9,207 bases of DNA from Dehalococcoidia bacterium (lineage in GTDB: Bacteria > Chloroflexota > Dehalococcoidia > Dehalococcoidales > W498). Both the position numbers and the translations under genes were made by a program. Location of the stretch: positions 1-9,207 of the forward strand of contig JAUWEU010000019.1 of NCBI GenBank assembly GCA_030608125.1, written 5' to 3'. The stretch's first letter is position 1. Every line of letters starts with the position of its first letter. Of the stretch, positions 1 to 5,795 are shown in pieces. The notes under the pieces are model-generated. The model saw only the letters and a list, made by a program, of their open reading frames with translations, did no database searches and was not told where the DNA came from.

Positions 1-1135
1 GAGCGCAGATACGAATATGCACCTCTTTGGTTCCTGCCCTTTTCAGCAGCTTCACCACCTGGGGAGTAGTCGTGCCACGGACAATGCTATCGTCAATCAC
101 CACCACTCGCTTACCATCCAGCATCTGGGGCAAGGGGTTAAATTTTAGTTTAACGCCGAGGTCTCTGATTCGCTGGTCAGGTTCAATGAATGTTCGCCCC
201 ACATAGCGATTCTTGAGCAGTCCTTCGCATAGGAGGATATTTGACCGGCGGGAATAACCGATGGCAGCAGCGGTGGCTGAATCAGGCACACCCAAAACCA
301 AATCGGCATCTACCGGGTGTTCTTCAGCCAGCCCCTCTCCCATAGCCTGCCGTGCCGGGTAAAGCAGCCGACCATTAATCACACTATCAGGACGGGCAAA
401 GTAGATATACTCAAAGATGCACAGCGCTCTTCTACTCAACTCTGCCTGGTAGGTATCAACACCATTTTCAGTGATAGAAGCTATCTCACCCGGTTCAATC
501 TCCCTGACAAAACTGGCTCCTATATGGTCGAGGGCACAACTCTCTGAGGCTATAACCCAGCCGCTATCAATAGCCCCCAGACATAGCGGACGCACACCCA
601 AGGGGCCACGAACTGCATACAAACTATGGTTAGTCATAATTACTAGAGAATACGCCCCCTGAAGCCGACGCATAGCATAGCTTATCTTGTCTATCCAGTT
701 TTTCTCAGGGGAAGAAAGGATGAGGTTGCCGATAACCTCAGTATCGGTGGAGGTGTGAAAGGTATAGCCCTGCTCAGAGAGTTCCTCATACAGGTGCTCA
801 GCATTAACAATATTCCCGTTATGGGCTATGGCAATAGTATTTGAATGGGTGCCTACCAAAATAGGCTGGACATTAGCTACCCGGCTGGAACCTCTGGTGG
901 AATAGCGATTATGACCGATGGCAATATCACCGCTGAGCTGACTTAACGAATCTTCATTAAATACCTGGGACACCAACCCCATCCGGGCATAAACCTGGAG
1001 TCTCTTGCCATCAGTGGTAGCAATGCCAGCACTCTCTTGACCGCGGTGCTGAAGAGCAAATAGAGCAAAAAAGGTAAGCCGAGCTACATCCTCATTGGGG
1101 GCATAAACACCAAAAACGCCGCAACACTCGTACAA
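1..1135 (-). CDS. purF: amidophosphoribosyltransferase PurF (3' end outside window)
   Basis: Catalyses the first committed step of purine synthesis: glutamine plus PRPP gives phosphoribosylamine. About 378 codons are present; relatives have roughly 470-500, so about 100 C-terminal residues lie beyond base 1. The N-terminus reads MYECCGVFGVYAP. Cys5 before GVFG is the expected Ntn glutaminase nucleophile, leaving a four-residue propeptide to be removed. Further glutaminase motifs are QHRGQESAG, GHNRYSTRG, AHNGNIVNA and GPLGVRPL. The PRPP-binding motif VVVIDDSIVRGTT is complete, with the Asp pair at 348-349. A Cys just before IFEYIYFARPDS matches the position of an Fe-S ligand in the B. subtilis-type enzyme. 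The start is TTG, because an in-frame TGA lies four codons upstream and no ATG or GTG fits; GAGAGG (1144-1149) sits 8 nt upstream. It has its own promoter. Identity is certain; only the start is mildly uncertain. Confidence 0.96.
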   Translation of the reverse strand, partial: MYECCGVFGVYAPNEDVARLTFFALFALQHRGQESAGIATTDGKRLQVYARMGLVSQVFNEDSLSQLSGDIAIGHNRYSTRGSSRVANVQPILVGTHSNTIAIAHNGNIVNAEHLYEELSEQGYTFHTSTDTEVIGNLILSSPEKNWIDKISYAMRRLQGAYSLVIMTNHSLYAVRGPLGVRPLCLGAIDSGWVIASESCALDHIGASFVREIEPGEIASITENGVDTYQAELSRRALCIFEYIYFARPDSVINGRLLYPARQAMGEGLAEEHPVDADLVLGVPDSATAAAIGYSRRSNILLCEGLLKNRYVGRTFIEPDQRIRDLGVKLKFNPLPQMLDGKRVVVIDDSIVRGTTTPQVVKLLKRAGTKEVHIRICA

Positions 1136-1177
1136 GTTTACTGCCTCTCAATTTTGCTCGACTAACCTTATATATTA

Positions 1178-1207
1178 ATTATAAACTATTTTCTATTTGT
1201 AGGTCAA
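1178..1207 (-). promoter_or_regulatory. sigma70-type promoter of purF
   Basis: On the minus strand, -35 TTGACC (1207-1202) is separated by 18 nt from a perfect -10 TATAAT (1183-1178). Transcription would begin near 1171, giving a leader of about 35 nt that includes GAGAGG and the TTG start at 1135. It lies in the 83-nt gap after the hydrolase stop, so purF can be transcribed independently of tlyA and the hydrolase. Confidence 0.7.
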
Positions 1208-1218
1208 TTTATAATAAC

Positions 1219-1995
1219 CTATCCTAAACCACTAATTGGGGCGTGAGATTTCAGCCAGTCCAAAACAGCAGCCATTGCCCTATCATTTTGCCGTAGCTCG
1301 TGCTCGGCTCCATCAATTATGATTAGCTGCTTAGGTTCCCCGGCTTCATCATATAGCTTATAGGCATGACTGACCTCAACAGTCTCATCCCTGTTGCCAT
1401 GCACCAATAGTAATGGTCTGGGAGAAATTCTAGCTACATATTTAATAGGGCTAATCAGCCTGAAGCCACTAAGCCACTCTTGAGCAGAGTGAGGGAAATC
1501 CTTATCCCTGATGGCGCCAATGCTGCGAAAGTGGTTGACAACAGCCTGCGGTTCATTAACCTCAGTAAGGAAGCTAAACTCTGCCGGGCAGGCACAGGTT
1601 ACAACAGATGATACCCGCCTATCCTGTGCTGCCACATATACTGACACAGCAGCTCCACCGCTAAAACCGAGCAGTGACAGATGAGACTTATTCACCTCAG
1701 GCAAAGTGCATAAATAATCAATAGCTGCCTTCAGGTCCCTGGTCCAGCCCGAAATGTCAAGATTCCCACCGCTAGCCCCCGTCCCTCTGAAATTGAAAGT
1801 CAATACGGCAAAGCCGTGGTGGCAAATCCTTTCCGCCAGTAGGGGGTAGTCTTTATGATTGGGGTCGGGGCTCTTAGCCGGAATACCATGACAAATGCAA
1901 ACAGTAGGAAACAAACCCTTACCTTCACCGGGCAAGTAAAGCTCACCAACAATGTTTAAGCCCTCTATTTCCAGAGCAACACTCTTCCTAAGCAT
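1219..1995 (-). CDS. alpha/beta hydrolase, dienelactone-hydrolase/acyl-peptidase-like
   Basis: A 258-residue cytosolic serine hydrolase with no signal peptide or membrane segment. The visible triad is Ser112 in the nucleophile elbow GFSGG (110-114), Asp203 in HGNRDETV, and His232 in GAEHE. The oxyanion-hole His-Gly is at 36-37 (CHGIPA), and FRGTGAS (69-75) is the usual loop after strand 4. Length and motif spacing fit small single-domain esterases, dienelactone hydrolases and the catalytic domain of acyl peptidases; the substrate cannot be read from sequence. Its ATG shares one base with the tlyA stop (TAATG), so the two are almost certainly co-transcribed and translationally coupled. That does not prove a shared function. 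The family is clear; the reaction is unknown. Confidence 0.9.
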   Translation of the reverse strand: MLRKSVALEIEGLNIVGELYLPGEGKGLFPTVCICHGIPAKSPDPNHKDYPLLAERICHHGFAVLTFNFRGTGASGGNLDISGWTRDLKAAIDYLCTLPEVNKSHLSLLGFSGGAAVSVYVAAQDRRVSSVVTCACPAEFSFLTEVNEPQAVVNHFRSIGAIRDKDFPHSAQEWLSGFRLISPIKYVARISPRPLLLVHGNRDETVEVSHAYKLYDEAGEPKQLIIIDGAEHELRQNDRAMAAVLDWLKSHAPISGLG

Positions 1996-2720
1996 TATGT
2001 CAACCTCAGTAGAACAAAAAATTCCTTATTTCCTGAAGCACCGGGGATAGGTGACGCCACCAGTCCCTTCAGCCTGATGCCATGCTCTATCGCCCAGGCG
2101 ATGAAGCGCCCCAGAACTCTGGCATGCACTAGAGGCTGCTTAATCACTCCCCCCTTGCCCACCTCCCCTCTCCTAGCCTCAAACTGTGGCTTGATGAGCA
2201 CTAGTAAATAACCATTATCTTTGATTAACCTAGCTACAGATGGTATTACCTTCTCCACTGAGATAAAGGACAAATCCATAGTAGCCAAATCTACCTTTTG
2301 CGGCACAGGGATAGGATAGCGGGCATTGACCCTATCCATAACCACCACCCGTGAATCCTGCCTCAAACGGTAGTCTAGCTGACCATAGCCGACATCAATA
2401 GCATAAACCCGGCTTGACCCGTGCTTGAGCAGGCAATCGGTGAAGCCACCGGTTGATGCCCCAACATCAGCCACTACCTTAGCCGAGACATCAAGCTGGA
2501 ATTTATCCAGAGCATGCTCAAGCTTAAGCCCACCCCGGCTAACAAAAGGAGGCGGCTCAAGTATAGTAATTACCGCCTCCTCATTTACCAGAGTTCCCGG
2601 CTTAATAACAGCTTTTCCCTCGACCATTACCTCCCCAGCCATAATGAGCGCCTGAGCCTTGGCTCGGCTCTCCACCAACCCCCTCTCAACTATCAAGCTA
2701 TCAATCCGCCGCTTGGTCAC
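1995..2720 (-). CDS. tlyA: TlyA family rRNA (cytidine-2'-O)-methyltransferase
   Basis: Probable SAM-dependent 2'-O-methyltransferase acting on rRNA cytidines (16S and/or 23S in characterised TlyA proteins). Its 241 residues have an N-terminal S4 RNA-binding domain (about 5-60, RIDSLIVERGLVESRAKAQ), the linker SRGGLKL (61-67), and an FtsJ-like Rossmann domain with SAM motif ADVGASTGGFTD (84-95). The expected K-D-K-E catalytic tetrad is present at Lys66, Asp149 (MDLSF), Lys177 (LIKPQFEA) and Glu233 (GNKEFF), with spacing matching M. tuberculosis TlyA as I recall it. The start is GTG, which aligns with the family N-terminus (MTKRRID); no strong Shine-Dalgarno is visible. A copy of the dispersed repeat lies about 17 nt upstream. 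It overlaps the downstream hydrolase by one base. The old name 'hemolysin' is misleading. Confident. Confidence 0.95.
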   Translation of the reverse strand: MTKRRIDSLIVERGLVESRAKAQALIMAGEVMVEGKAVIKPGTLVNEEAVITILEPPPFVSRGGLKLEHALDKFQLDVSAKVVADVGASTGGFTDCLLKHGSSRVYAIDVGYGQLDYRLRQDSRVVVMDRVNARYPIPVPQKVDLATMDLSFISVEKVIPSVARLIKDNGYLLVLIKPQFEARRGEVGKGGVIKQPLVHARVLGRFIAWAIEHGIRLKGLVASPIPGASGNKEFFVLLRLT

Positions 2721-2729
2721 TGCTTATCT

Positions 2730-2757
2730 ACCACTGTACAAACATCGGGATGTATGT
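2730..2757 (+). repeat. dispersed palindromic repeat, copy R1 (tlyA junction)
   Basis: The core is ACCACTGt followed by a dyad with arms ACAAACATC and GATGTATGT around GG (2738-2757, one mismatched pair). The first 20 bases of this core differ from copy R2 at a single position. It lies between the tlyA GTG start and the GNAT stop, so close to tlyA that it must be in that gene's leader if transcription comes from upstream. Beyond the core, similarity to the other copies fades. Confidence 0.8.
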
Positions 2758-2800
2758 TAATTCATAATAAAAATAGTAGAGTCTACAACTTGCAATTAGT

Positions 2801-2819
2801 AAAAAACAAGCTATTGTTT
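2801..2819 (-). terminator. weak intrinsic terminator after the GNAT gene
   Basis: On the minus strand, AAACAA (2819-2814), loop TAGC and TTGTTT (2809-2804) are followed by three more T. The stem spans the TAG stop of the GNAT gene. It is only six A/T-rich pairs, so termination would be inefficient. The rest of the gap down to tlyA holds an 11-bp palindrome, GTAGAGTCTAC (2776-2786), and repeat copy R1. Confidence 0.3.
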
Positions 2820-3467
2820 ATCCAAGTTTGAGCTCGTGCGTAGCTCATTGGACTTTTCTCTTAACATAGCCCAATTAGTAAGCTTAGTTTCGGGAATGGC
2901 AGATTTCTCGATTACCTTAAAACCGAAGTGCTCATATAGCCGGACATTTATTTCGTCCAGAGTCTCGAGATAGCACGGTAAACCTTCTTCATCTATTCTG
3001 GCAAACTTTGCGCGCAGCAGCTTACCTGCGTAGCCTTTTCTCTGAAACTGAGGGTCTACCCCGAGGGTCTGCAAAAACCAATGCTTGAAAGGGGCCAGAC
3101 GCTTGTGCATTGCGTCTATATACTCACCAAAATACTTCATTCTAGCGCCACCCGCTCTGCCGAAACTAATCATCATTGAAAGTGGAACGGAGCGTATTGA
3201 TCTCCAAAGTGTCATAGGATAATTATCAGACGTTAACCAAGCGGCGACGCCTTCCAGATTCGGAGATGTAGCATAAGTTTCACCATACCGAACACAATAA
3301 CTAAGGATATACTGGAAAAAGTAAGGTGCTATTTTCTTCCTTTCGAACTCGTCGGGGAAGGAATACTGAAGTGCCGGGTAATTTTGAAATGCCCGAGTCA
3401 GCACTTCAGCAGCAGGTTTAATATGGGACTTATTCAATTGCACGAGATCTTTTAAATCAGTGCCCAT
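2811..3467 (-). CDS. GNAT family N-acetyltransferase
   Basis: A cytosolic acyl-CoA-dependent acetyltransferase fold of 218 residues from the ATG at 3467, or 228 from the TTG at 3497 (residue numbers here count from the TTG). The CoA pyrophosphate-binding motif A is LGVDPQFQRKGYAGKLL (145-161), with the R/Q-x-x-G-x-G/A pattern at 153-158; motif B is NVRLYEHFGFKV (184-195). The N-terminus, KSHIKPAAEVLTRAF (23-37), resembles small GNATs acting on peptides, polyamines or drugs; the substrate cannot be assigned. I chose the ATG because it gives a normal family N-terminus and lies about 36 nt after a possible transcription start; neither start has a good Shine-Dalgarno. The gene is a single-gene unit bounded by repeat copies R1 and R2, which suggests an accessory insertion between dnaN and tlyA. 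Confidence 0.88.
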   Translation of the reverse strand: MGTDLKDLVQLNKSHIKPAAEVLTRAFQNYPALQYSFPDEFERKKIAPYFFQYILSYCVRYGETYATSPNLEGVAAWLTSDNYPMTLWRSIRSVPLSMMISFGRAGGARMKYFGEYIDAMHKRLAPFKHWFLQTLGVDPQFQRKGYAGKLLRAKFARIDEEGLPCYLETLDEINVRLYEHFGFKVIEKSAIPETKLTNWAMLREKSNELRTSSNLDKQ

Positions 3468-3508
3468 AGGGTTTATAGAACTCTGACTTTTTCCCAACGC
3501 ATTACTAT

Positions 3509-3536
3509 TCTATATTTAGAACCTTAGTTGTTGCAA
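3509..3536 (-). promoter_or_regulatory. possible promoter of the GNAT gene
   Basis: On the minus strand, TTGCAA (3536-3531), a 16-nt spacer and TATAGA (3514-3509). The match is moderate. The predicted transcript would start only a few bases before the TTG at 3497, which is one reason to prefer the ATG at 3467. The TTGCAA box is part of the 8-bp palindrome GTTGCAAC. Confidence 0.35.
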
Positions 3537-3599
3537 CTCATGTATCGCTAATTTTAATAAACTGAACAATCCCCTAATTCTTTTTCGATGATCAAAAGG

Positions 3600-3672
3600 T
3601 CACCACTGCACAAACATCGGGATGTCTGTCCAGCGATGCGTATGGCTATTCAATTCCGTTTTCAGCGTCTAT
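3600..3672 (+). repeat. dispersed palindromic repeat, copy R2 (long form)
   Basis: The core TCACCACTGc plus the dyad ACAAACATC / GATGTcTGT around GG occupies 3600-3629. Similarity to copy R3 continues without a gap through shared blocks ATGCGTAT, TATT, CCGTTT and CTATA at identical offsets. My hand count over 70 aligned bases (3603-3672 against 4465-4534) is 51 matches. It lies between the GNAT and ABM-like genes. Confidence 0.8.
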
Positions 3673-3702
3673 ATCAAGGGATAGATAGGCGAAAGTAATA
3701 AT

Positions 3703-3725
3703 CCAAGCAAATGTGCATTGCTTGG
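3703..3725 (-). terminator. hairpin downstream of the ABM-like gene, possible terminator
   Basis: A perfect 8-bp inverted repeat, CCAAGCAA (3703-3710) and TTGCTTGG (3718-3725), encloses a 7-nt loop. On the minus strand it is followed by ATTATTACTTTC, a poor but T-rich tail, about 130 nt after the ABM-like stop. The intervening 3726-3855 contains no gene, only small stems such as GAGGC/GCCTC (3805-3822). Confidence 0.4.
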
Positions 3726-3855
3726 CGGACAAATAATTCTCTCCGGATAAAACAGTCTGTCAGATCCGCCCTATGACTTTCAAAGTTGAGGCAAATCGTC
3801 GCTCGAGGCGGACTGTAGCCTCCAGAAGATGTGCGCCAGAGGACCACCCACTAAC

Positions 3856-4146
3856 TTACGCTTTCGGTTCGTAAACTTCAAATAACCGACGGGTCGGTGG
3901 CCCTTTAACGATCCCGCTAAGGGCCTGTTCTATTTGGGGACCCAAGACTTCACCAGCGGCCTCAACCTCTTCTTTTGACTCCCATAGGCTCAGCGAGCCA
4001 TACTCACCTACTGTCTCATCACCTATGTATGTCACGCTTTTGAAACCCTTGATGGTCTTATGTTTGGAAGCAAACTGATCCGCAATTTTCTCTGCTGTCG
4101 ACCGCATTCCCGGCCCTAACGTAAACATAAACAGCTGTGCATACAT
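3856..4146 (-). CDS. ABM-like dimeric alpha/beta-barrel protein (putative)
   Basis: A 96-residue small cytosolic protein. The pattern fits one ferredoxin-like repeat of the antibiotic-biosynthesis-monooxygenase / stress-responsive barrel superfamily. An N-terminal strand MYAQLFMFTLGPG leads into a helix (about 15-28), then GFKSVTYIGD and EYGSLSLWESKEEVEAA, a typical strand pair and helix with the conserved 'S-x-W-E-S' feel, and a final strand RRLFEVYEP. Such proteins usually dimerise; roles range from quinol or haem oxidation to none known, and I see no residue set that fixes the activity. Expression signals are unusually good: GGAGG (4154-4158) lies 7 nt before the ATG and a TTGACA promoter lies further upstream. 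The gene sits alone between repeat copies R2 and R3, like the neighbouring GNAT gene. The CDS is secure; the fold assignment is moderately so. Confidence 0.85.
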   Translation of the reverse strand: MYAQLFMFTLGPGMRSTAEKIADQFASKHKTIKGFKSVTYIGDETVGEYGSLSLWESKEEVEAAGEVLGPQIEQALSGIVKGPPTRRLFEVYEPKA

Positions 4147-4265
4147 TACTGTTCCTCCTTTTTAAGAAATATTGAGTGTCATCCCGTTCCACCCAGTCTT
4201 CTAGTCCGACATTTCCCATTTCAACTCGCGATGAGTTAATTCTACTCCGTTACCATCTGTATTAG

Positions 4266-4294
4266 ATACTACATCCACGGCATCTGCTTGTCAA
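4266..4294 (-). promoter_or_regulatory. promoter of the ABM-like gene
   Basis: On the minus strand, consensus -35 TTGACA (4294-4289), a 17-nt spacer and -10 TAGTAT (4271-4266). Transcription would begin near 4259, leaving a leader of about 110 nt before the ATG at 4146. No riboswitch or stable hairpin is obvious in that leader. This explains part of the 4147-4544 gap; the rest holds a 7-bp inverted repeat CTCATCT/AGATGAG (4328-4354) and repeat copy R3. Confidence 0.6.
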
Positions 4295-4461
4295 GACTCG
4301 TCTCTCAGCTCTGCAGCACTCAGAATGCTCATCTATCAGCGATGACCAGATGAGAGACCTCAATCGGCTCAAGGCGTGGCTTTACCAGCAGAGGACTCGT
4401 GTAAGGTTAGACAGAGAACGAGCCGAGAGGCGACAGCAGAAAGAGGAACCTTATTCCCTAA

Positions 4462-4534
4462 TGACCACTGAACAAACATGGGGATGTTTGCCCTTATATG
4501 CGTATAAATATTTGATACCGTTTGCCTTTTCTAT
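4462..4534 (+). repeat. dispersed palindromic repeat, copy R3 (long form)
   Basis: The core ACCACTGa plus ACAAACATG-GG-GATGTTTGC (4472-4491) still forms a 7-8 bp stem. The right flank matches copy R2 as described there. It ends directly against copy R4, so two copies are almost adjacent behind dnaN. On the minus strand the hairpin could weakly terminate dnaN transcription. Confidence 0.78.
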
Positions 4535-4544
4535 AAAGTGAAAA

Positions 4545-4571
4545 TCACCACTGGACAAACATCGGCATGAT
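4545..4571 (+). repeat. dispersed palindromic repeat, copy R4, inside the dnaN 3' end
   Basis: TCACCACTGgACAAACATCGG is shared with copy R2 except for the variable base, followed by CATGAT in place of GATGTnTGT, so the right dyad arm is incomplete. Read on the minus strand it supplies the last codons and the TGA of dnaN. The codons for Ile-Met-Pro-Met, native to clamp C-termini, coincide with the repeat segment that reads CATCCCGATG in R1 and R2. Confidence 0.75.
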
Positions 4572-5678
4572 GACATGGACATAGTTATCCACCCCTACCG
4601 GGCGGATAACGCCAGGGCTGGATGGATTGGTCGTCTCCAGGGCTACCTGTGCCTCATGAAGCACACTAAGCACATCGCTTAGATACTTGCCATTAAAGGC
4701 AATCTTTGCCTCCTCACCCTCGACAATAGCATCAATCTCACCAACATCATCGCCTATCTCTTCAGAACGGGCTGAAACAGTTATCTTGCCCGGGGTTAGC
4801 TCACCACCCGGAGTTATCACTAAACGGACAATGCCACTGCCATCACGGGCAAAGATAGAAGCTGTCTTGGTCGCTCTTAAGAATTCAGCGACACTAACTA
4901 TTGCCTGGGTAGTGTAGCTCTGGGGAATAAGCTGGGTATATTGGGGAAAGGTGCCCTGAACAAGCTGGGATACCAGCTCAATATTCTTCAAGCGAAATAG
5001 AGCCTGGCTCTTTTTAGGATTTACTGTTATCTCAACTGCCTCCTCCTCATCAACCATAAGCCGATTTAGCTCAGCCAAGGTTCGGCTTGGAATAATGACC
5101 TCGGTCTTCTGGCTAACCGGGACGGCAAGAGGCAGTTTGTATACGGCTAATCTAAAGCCGTCGGCGGCGGCTAATGTCAGCAAATCACCATCAAACTGGG
5201 CATCAACACCAGTACGCACCGGGCGCGACTCTTCGGTGGCAGCGGCACATATAACATGGGTAATTCCTTGACGAAGGGCATCTACCTCTACCCTGGTGGT
5301 AATGCCCTCATCAACCCGGGGTATAGGTGGGAAATCCTTGGCATCAACCCCGCTGATTCGTGCCTCAAAGCGAGCACACTTTAATCCCAAGGTCTTGGTC
5401 GGAGGGGAAAGGTTAATTTCAACCTTCTCGCTGGGCAAGGAGTTAATGAACTCGGTAAGAAGTCTAGCCGGAACGGTAATTGCCCCCTCTTCCTCTACTT
5501 TGGCACCAATCCAGCAACTAATAGCCATTTCCAGATTGGTGGCAGCTAGCTTGAGACGAGACTGGTCGGTGGCTAAGAGAACATTATTGGTTATAGGCAG
5601 GGTTGTTCTGGTAGCTACTGCTCTCCCGACCACGCTAAGCCCCCGATTTAGATTCTCCTGAAGACATGACAACCTCAT
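4545..5678 (-). CDS. dnaN: DNA polymerase III beta subunit (sliding clamp)
   Basis: The ring-shaped processivity clamp that tethers the replicative polymerase and serves repair and initiation-control factors. At 377 residues it has the usual length, with three clamp folds (about 1-120, 130-252 and 255-377). Landmarks are VVGRAVATRTTLP (16-28), ADGFRLAVYKL (172-182), IIPSRTLAEL (195-204), QGTFPQYTQLIP (241-252), FNGKYL (338-343) and IRP (358-360). The C-terminus runs NYVHVIMPM and then FVQW instead of the usual MPM-Arg-(Leu) end; those last codons belong to repeat copy R4. The ATG follows GGGGGGTG with 5-7 nt spacing and a good promoter. dnaA and recF are not adjacent, so the gene has left the classical origin cluster or the cluster was broken up. 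It seems monocistronic. Identity is certain. Confidence 0.97.
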   Translation of the reverse strand: MRLSCLQENLNRGLSVVGRAVATRTTLPITNNVLLATDQSRLKLAATNLEMAISCWIGAKVEEEGAITVPARLLTEFINSLPSEKVEINLSPPTKTLGLKCARFEARISGVDAKDFPPIPRVDEGITTRVEVDALRQGITHVICAAATEESRPVRTGVDAQFDGDLLTLAAADGFRLAVYKLPLAVPVSQKTEVIIPSRTLAELNRLMVDEEEAVEITVNPKKSQALFRLKNIELVSQLVQGTFPQYTQLIPQSYTTQAIVSVAEFLRATKTASIFARDGSGIVRLVITPGGELTPGKITVSARSEEIGDDVGEIDAIVEGEEAKIAFNGKYLSDVLSVLHEAQVALETTNPSSPGVIRPVGVDNYVHVIMPMFVQW

Positions 5679-5716
5679 AATACACCCCCCAAAAATTATA
5701 CTAACTGTAATAGACT

Positions 5717-5745
5717 AGTATATACCAAATTCTACTCAATGTTAA
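5717..5745 (-). promoter_or_regulatory. sigma70-type promoter of dnaN
   Basis: On the minus strand, -35 TTAACA (5745-5740), a 17-nt spacer and -10 TATACT (5722-5717). The start would be near 5710, about 32 nt before the ATG, leaving room for the G-rich Shine-Dalgarno (about 5684-5691). It lies in the AT-rich 117-nt gap between rdgB and dnaN. Confidence 0.65.
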
Positions 5746-5766
5746 TTGTTTCGCTCAATAATTTAC

Positions 5767-5785
5767 AGGGCATATTTACTGCCCC
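5767..5785 (-). terminator. possible weak terminator after rdgB
   Basis: A five-pair stem, GGGCA/TGCCC with loop TATTTAC (plus-strand orientation), lies 11-29 nt after the rdgB stop, and the minus-strand tail is AT-rich without a T run. A second AT-rich dyad, CAAAAATC/GATTTTTG (5797-5814), spans the rdgB stop itself. Either could slow polymerase; neither is a textbook terminator. Confidence 0.28.
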
Positions 5786-5795
5786 TTAATTTACC

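Noticed and set aside
317..662. Two plus-strand frames opposite purF
   Set aside because: Antisense shadows of a clearly coding purF region; no ribosome site or recognisable protein.
4350..4541. 63-codon plus-strand frame beginning MRDLNRLKAW, rich in Arg/Glu/Gln
   Set aside because: No Shine-Dalgarno; its last 26 codons are repeat copy R3; no family recognised. The charged first half could be a remnant of a gene truncated by the repeat, but I cannot support it as a gene.
2730..4571. Integron attC sites
   Set aside because: The repeats recur at unit boundaries and are palindromic, but they lack the RYYYAAC/GTTRRRY core pairs and typical attC length, and no integron integrase is visible.
2730..4571. 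CRISPR array
   Set aside because: Only four copies with spacings of 83 to 872 bp, two of the intervals containing genes; no regular spacers.
5296..5661. 121-codon plus-strand frame opposite dnaN
   Set aside because: Antisense shadow; the dnaN frame carries all recognisable clamp motifs here.
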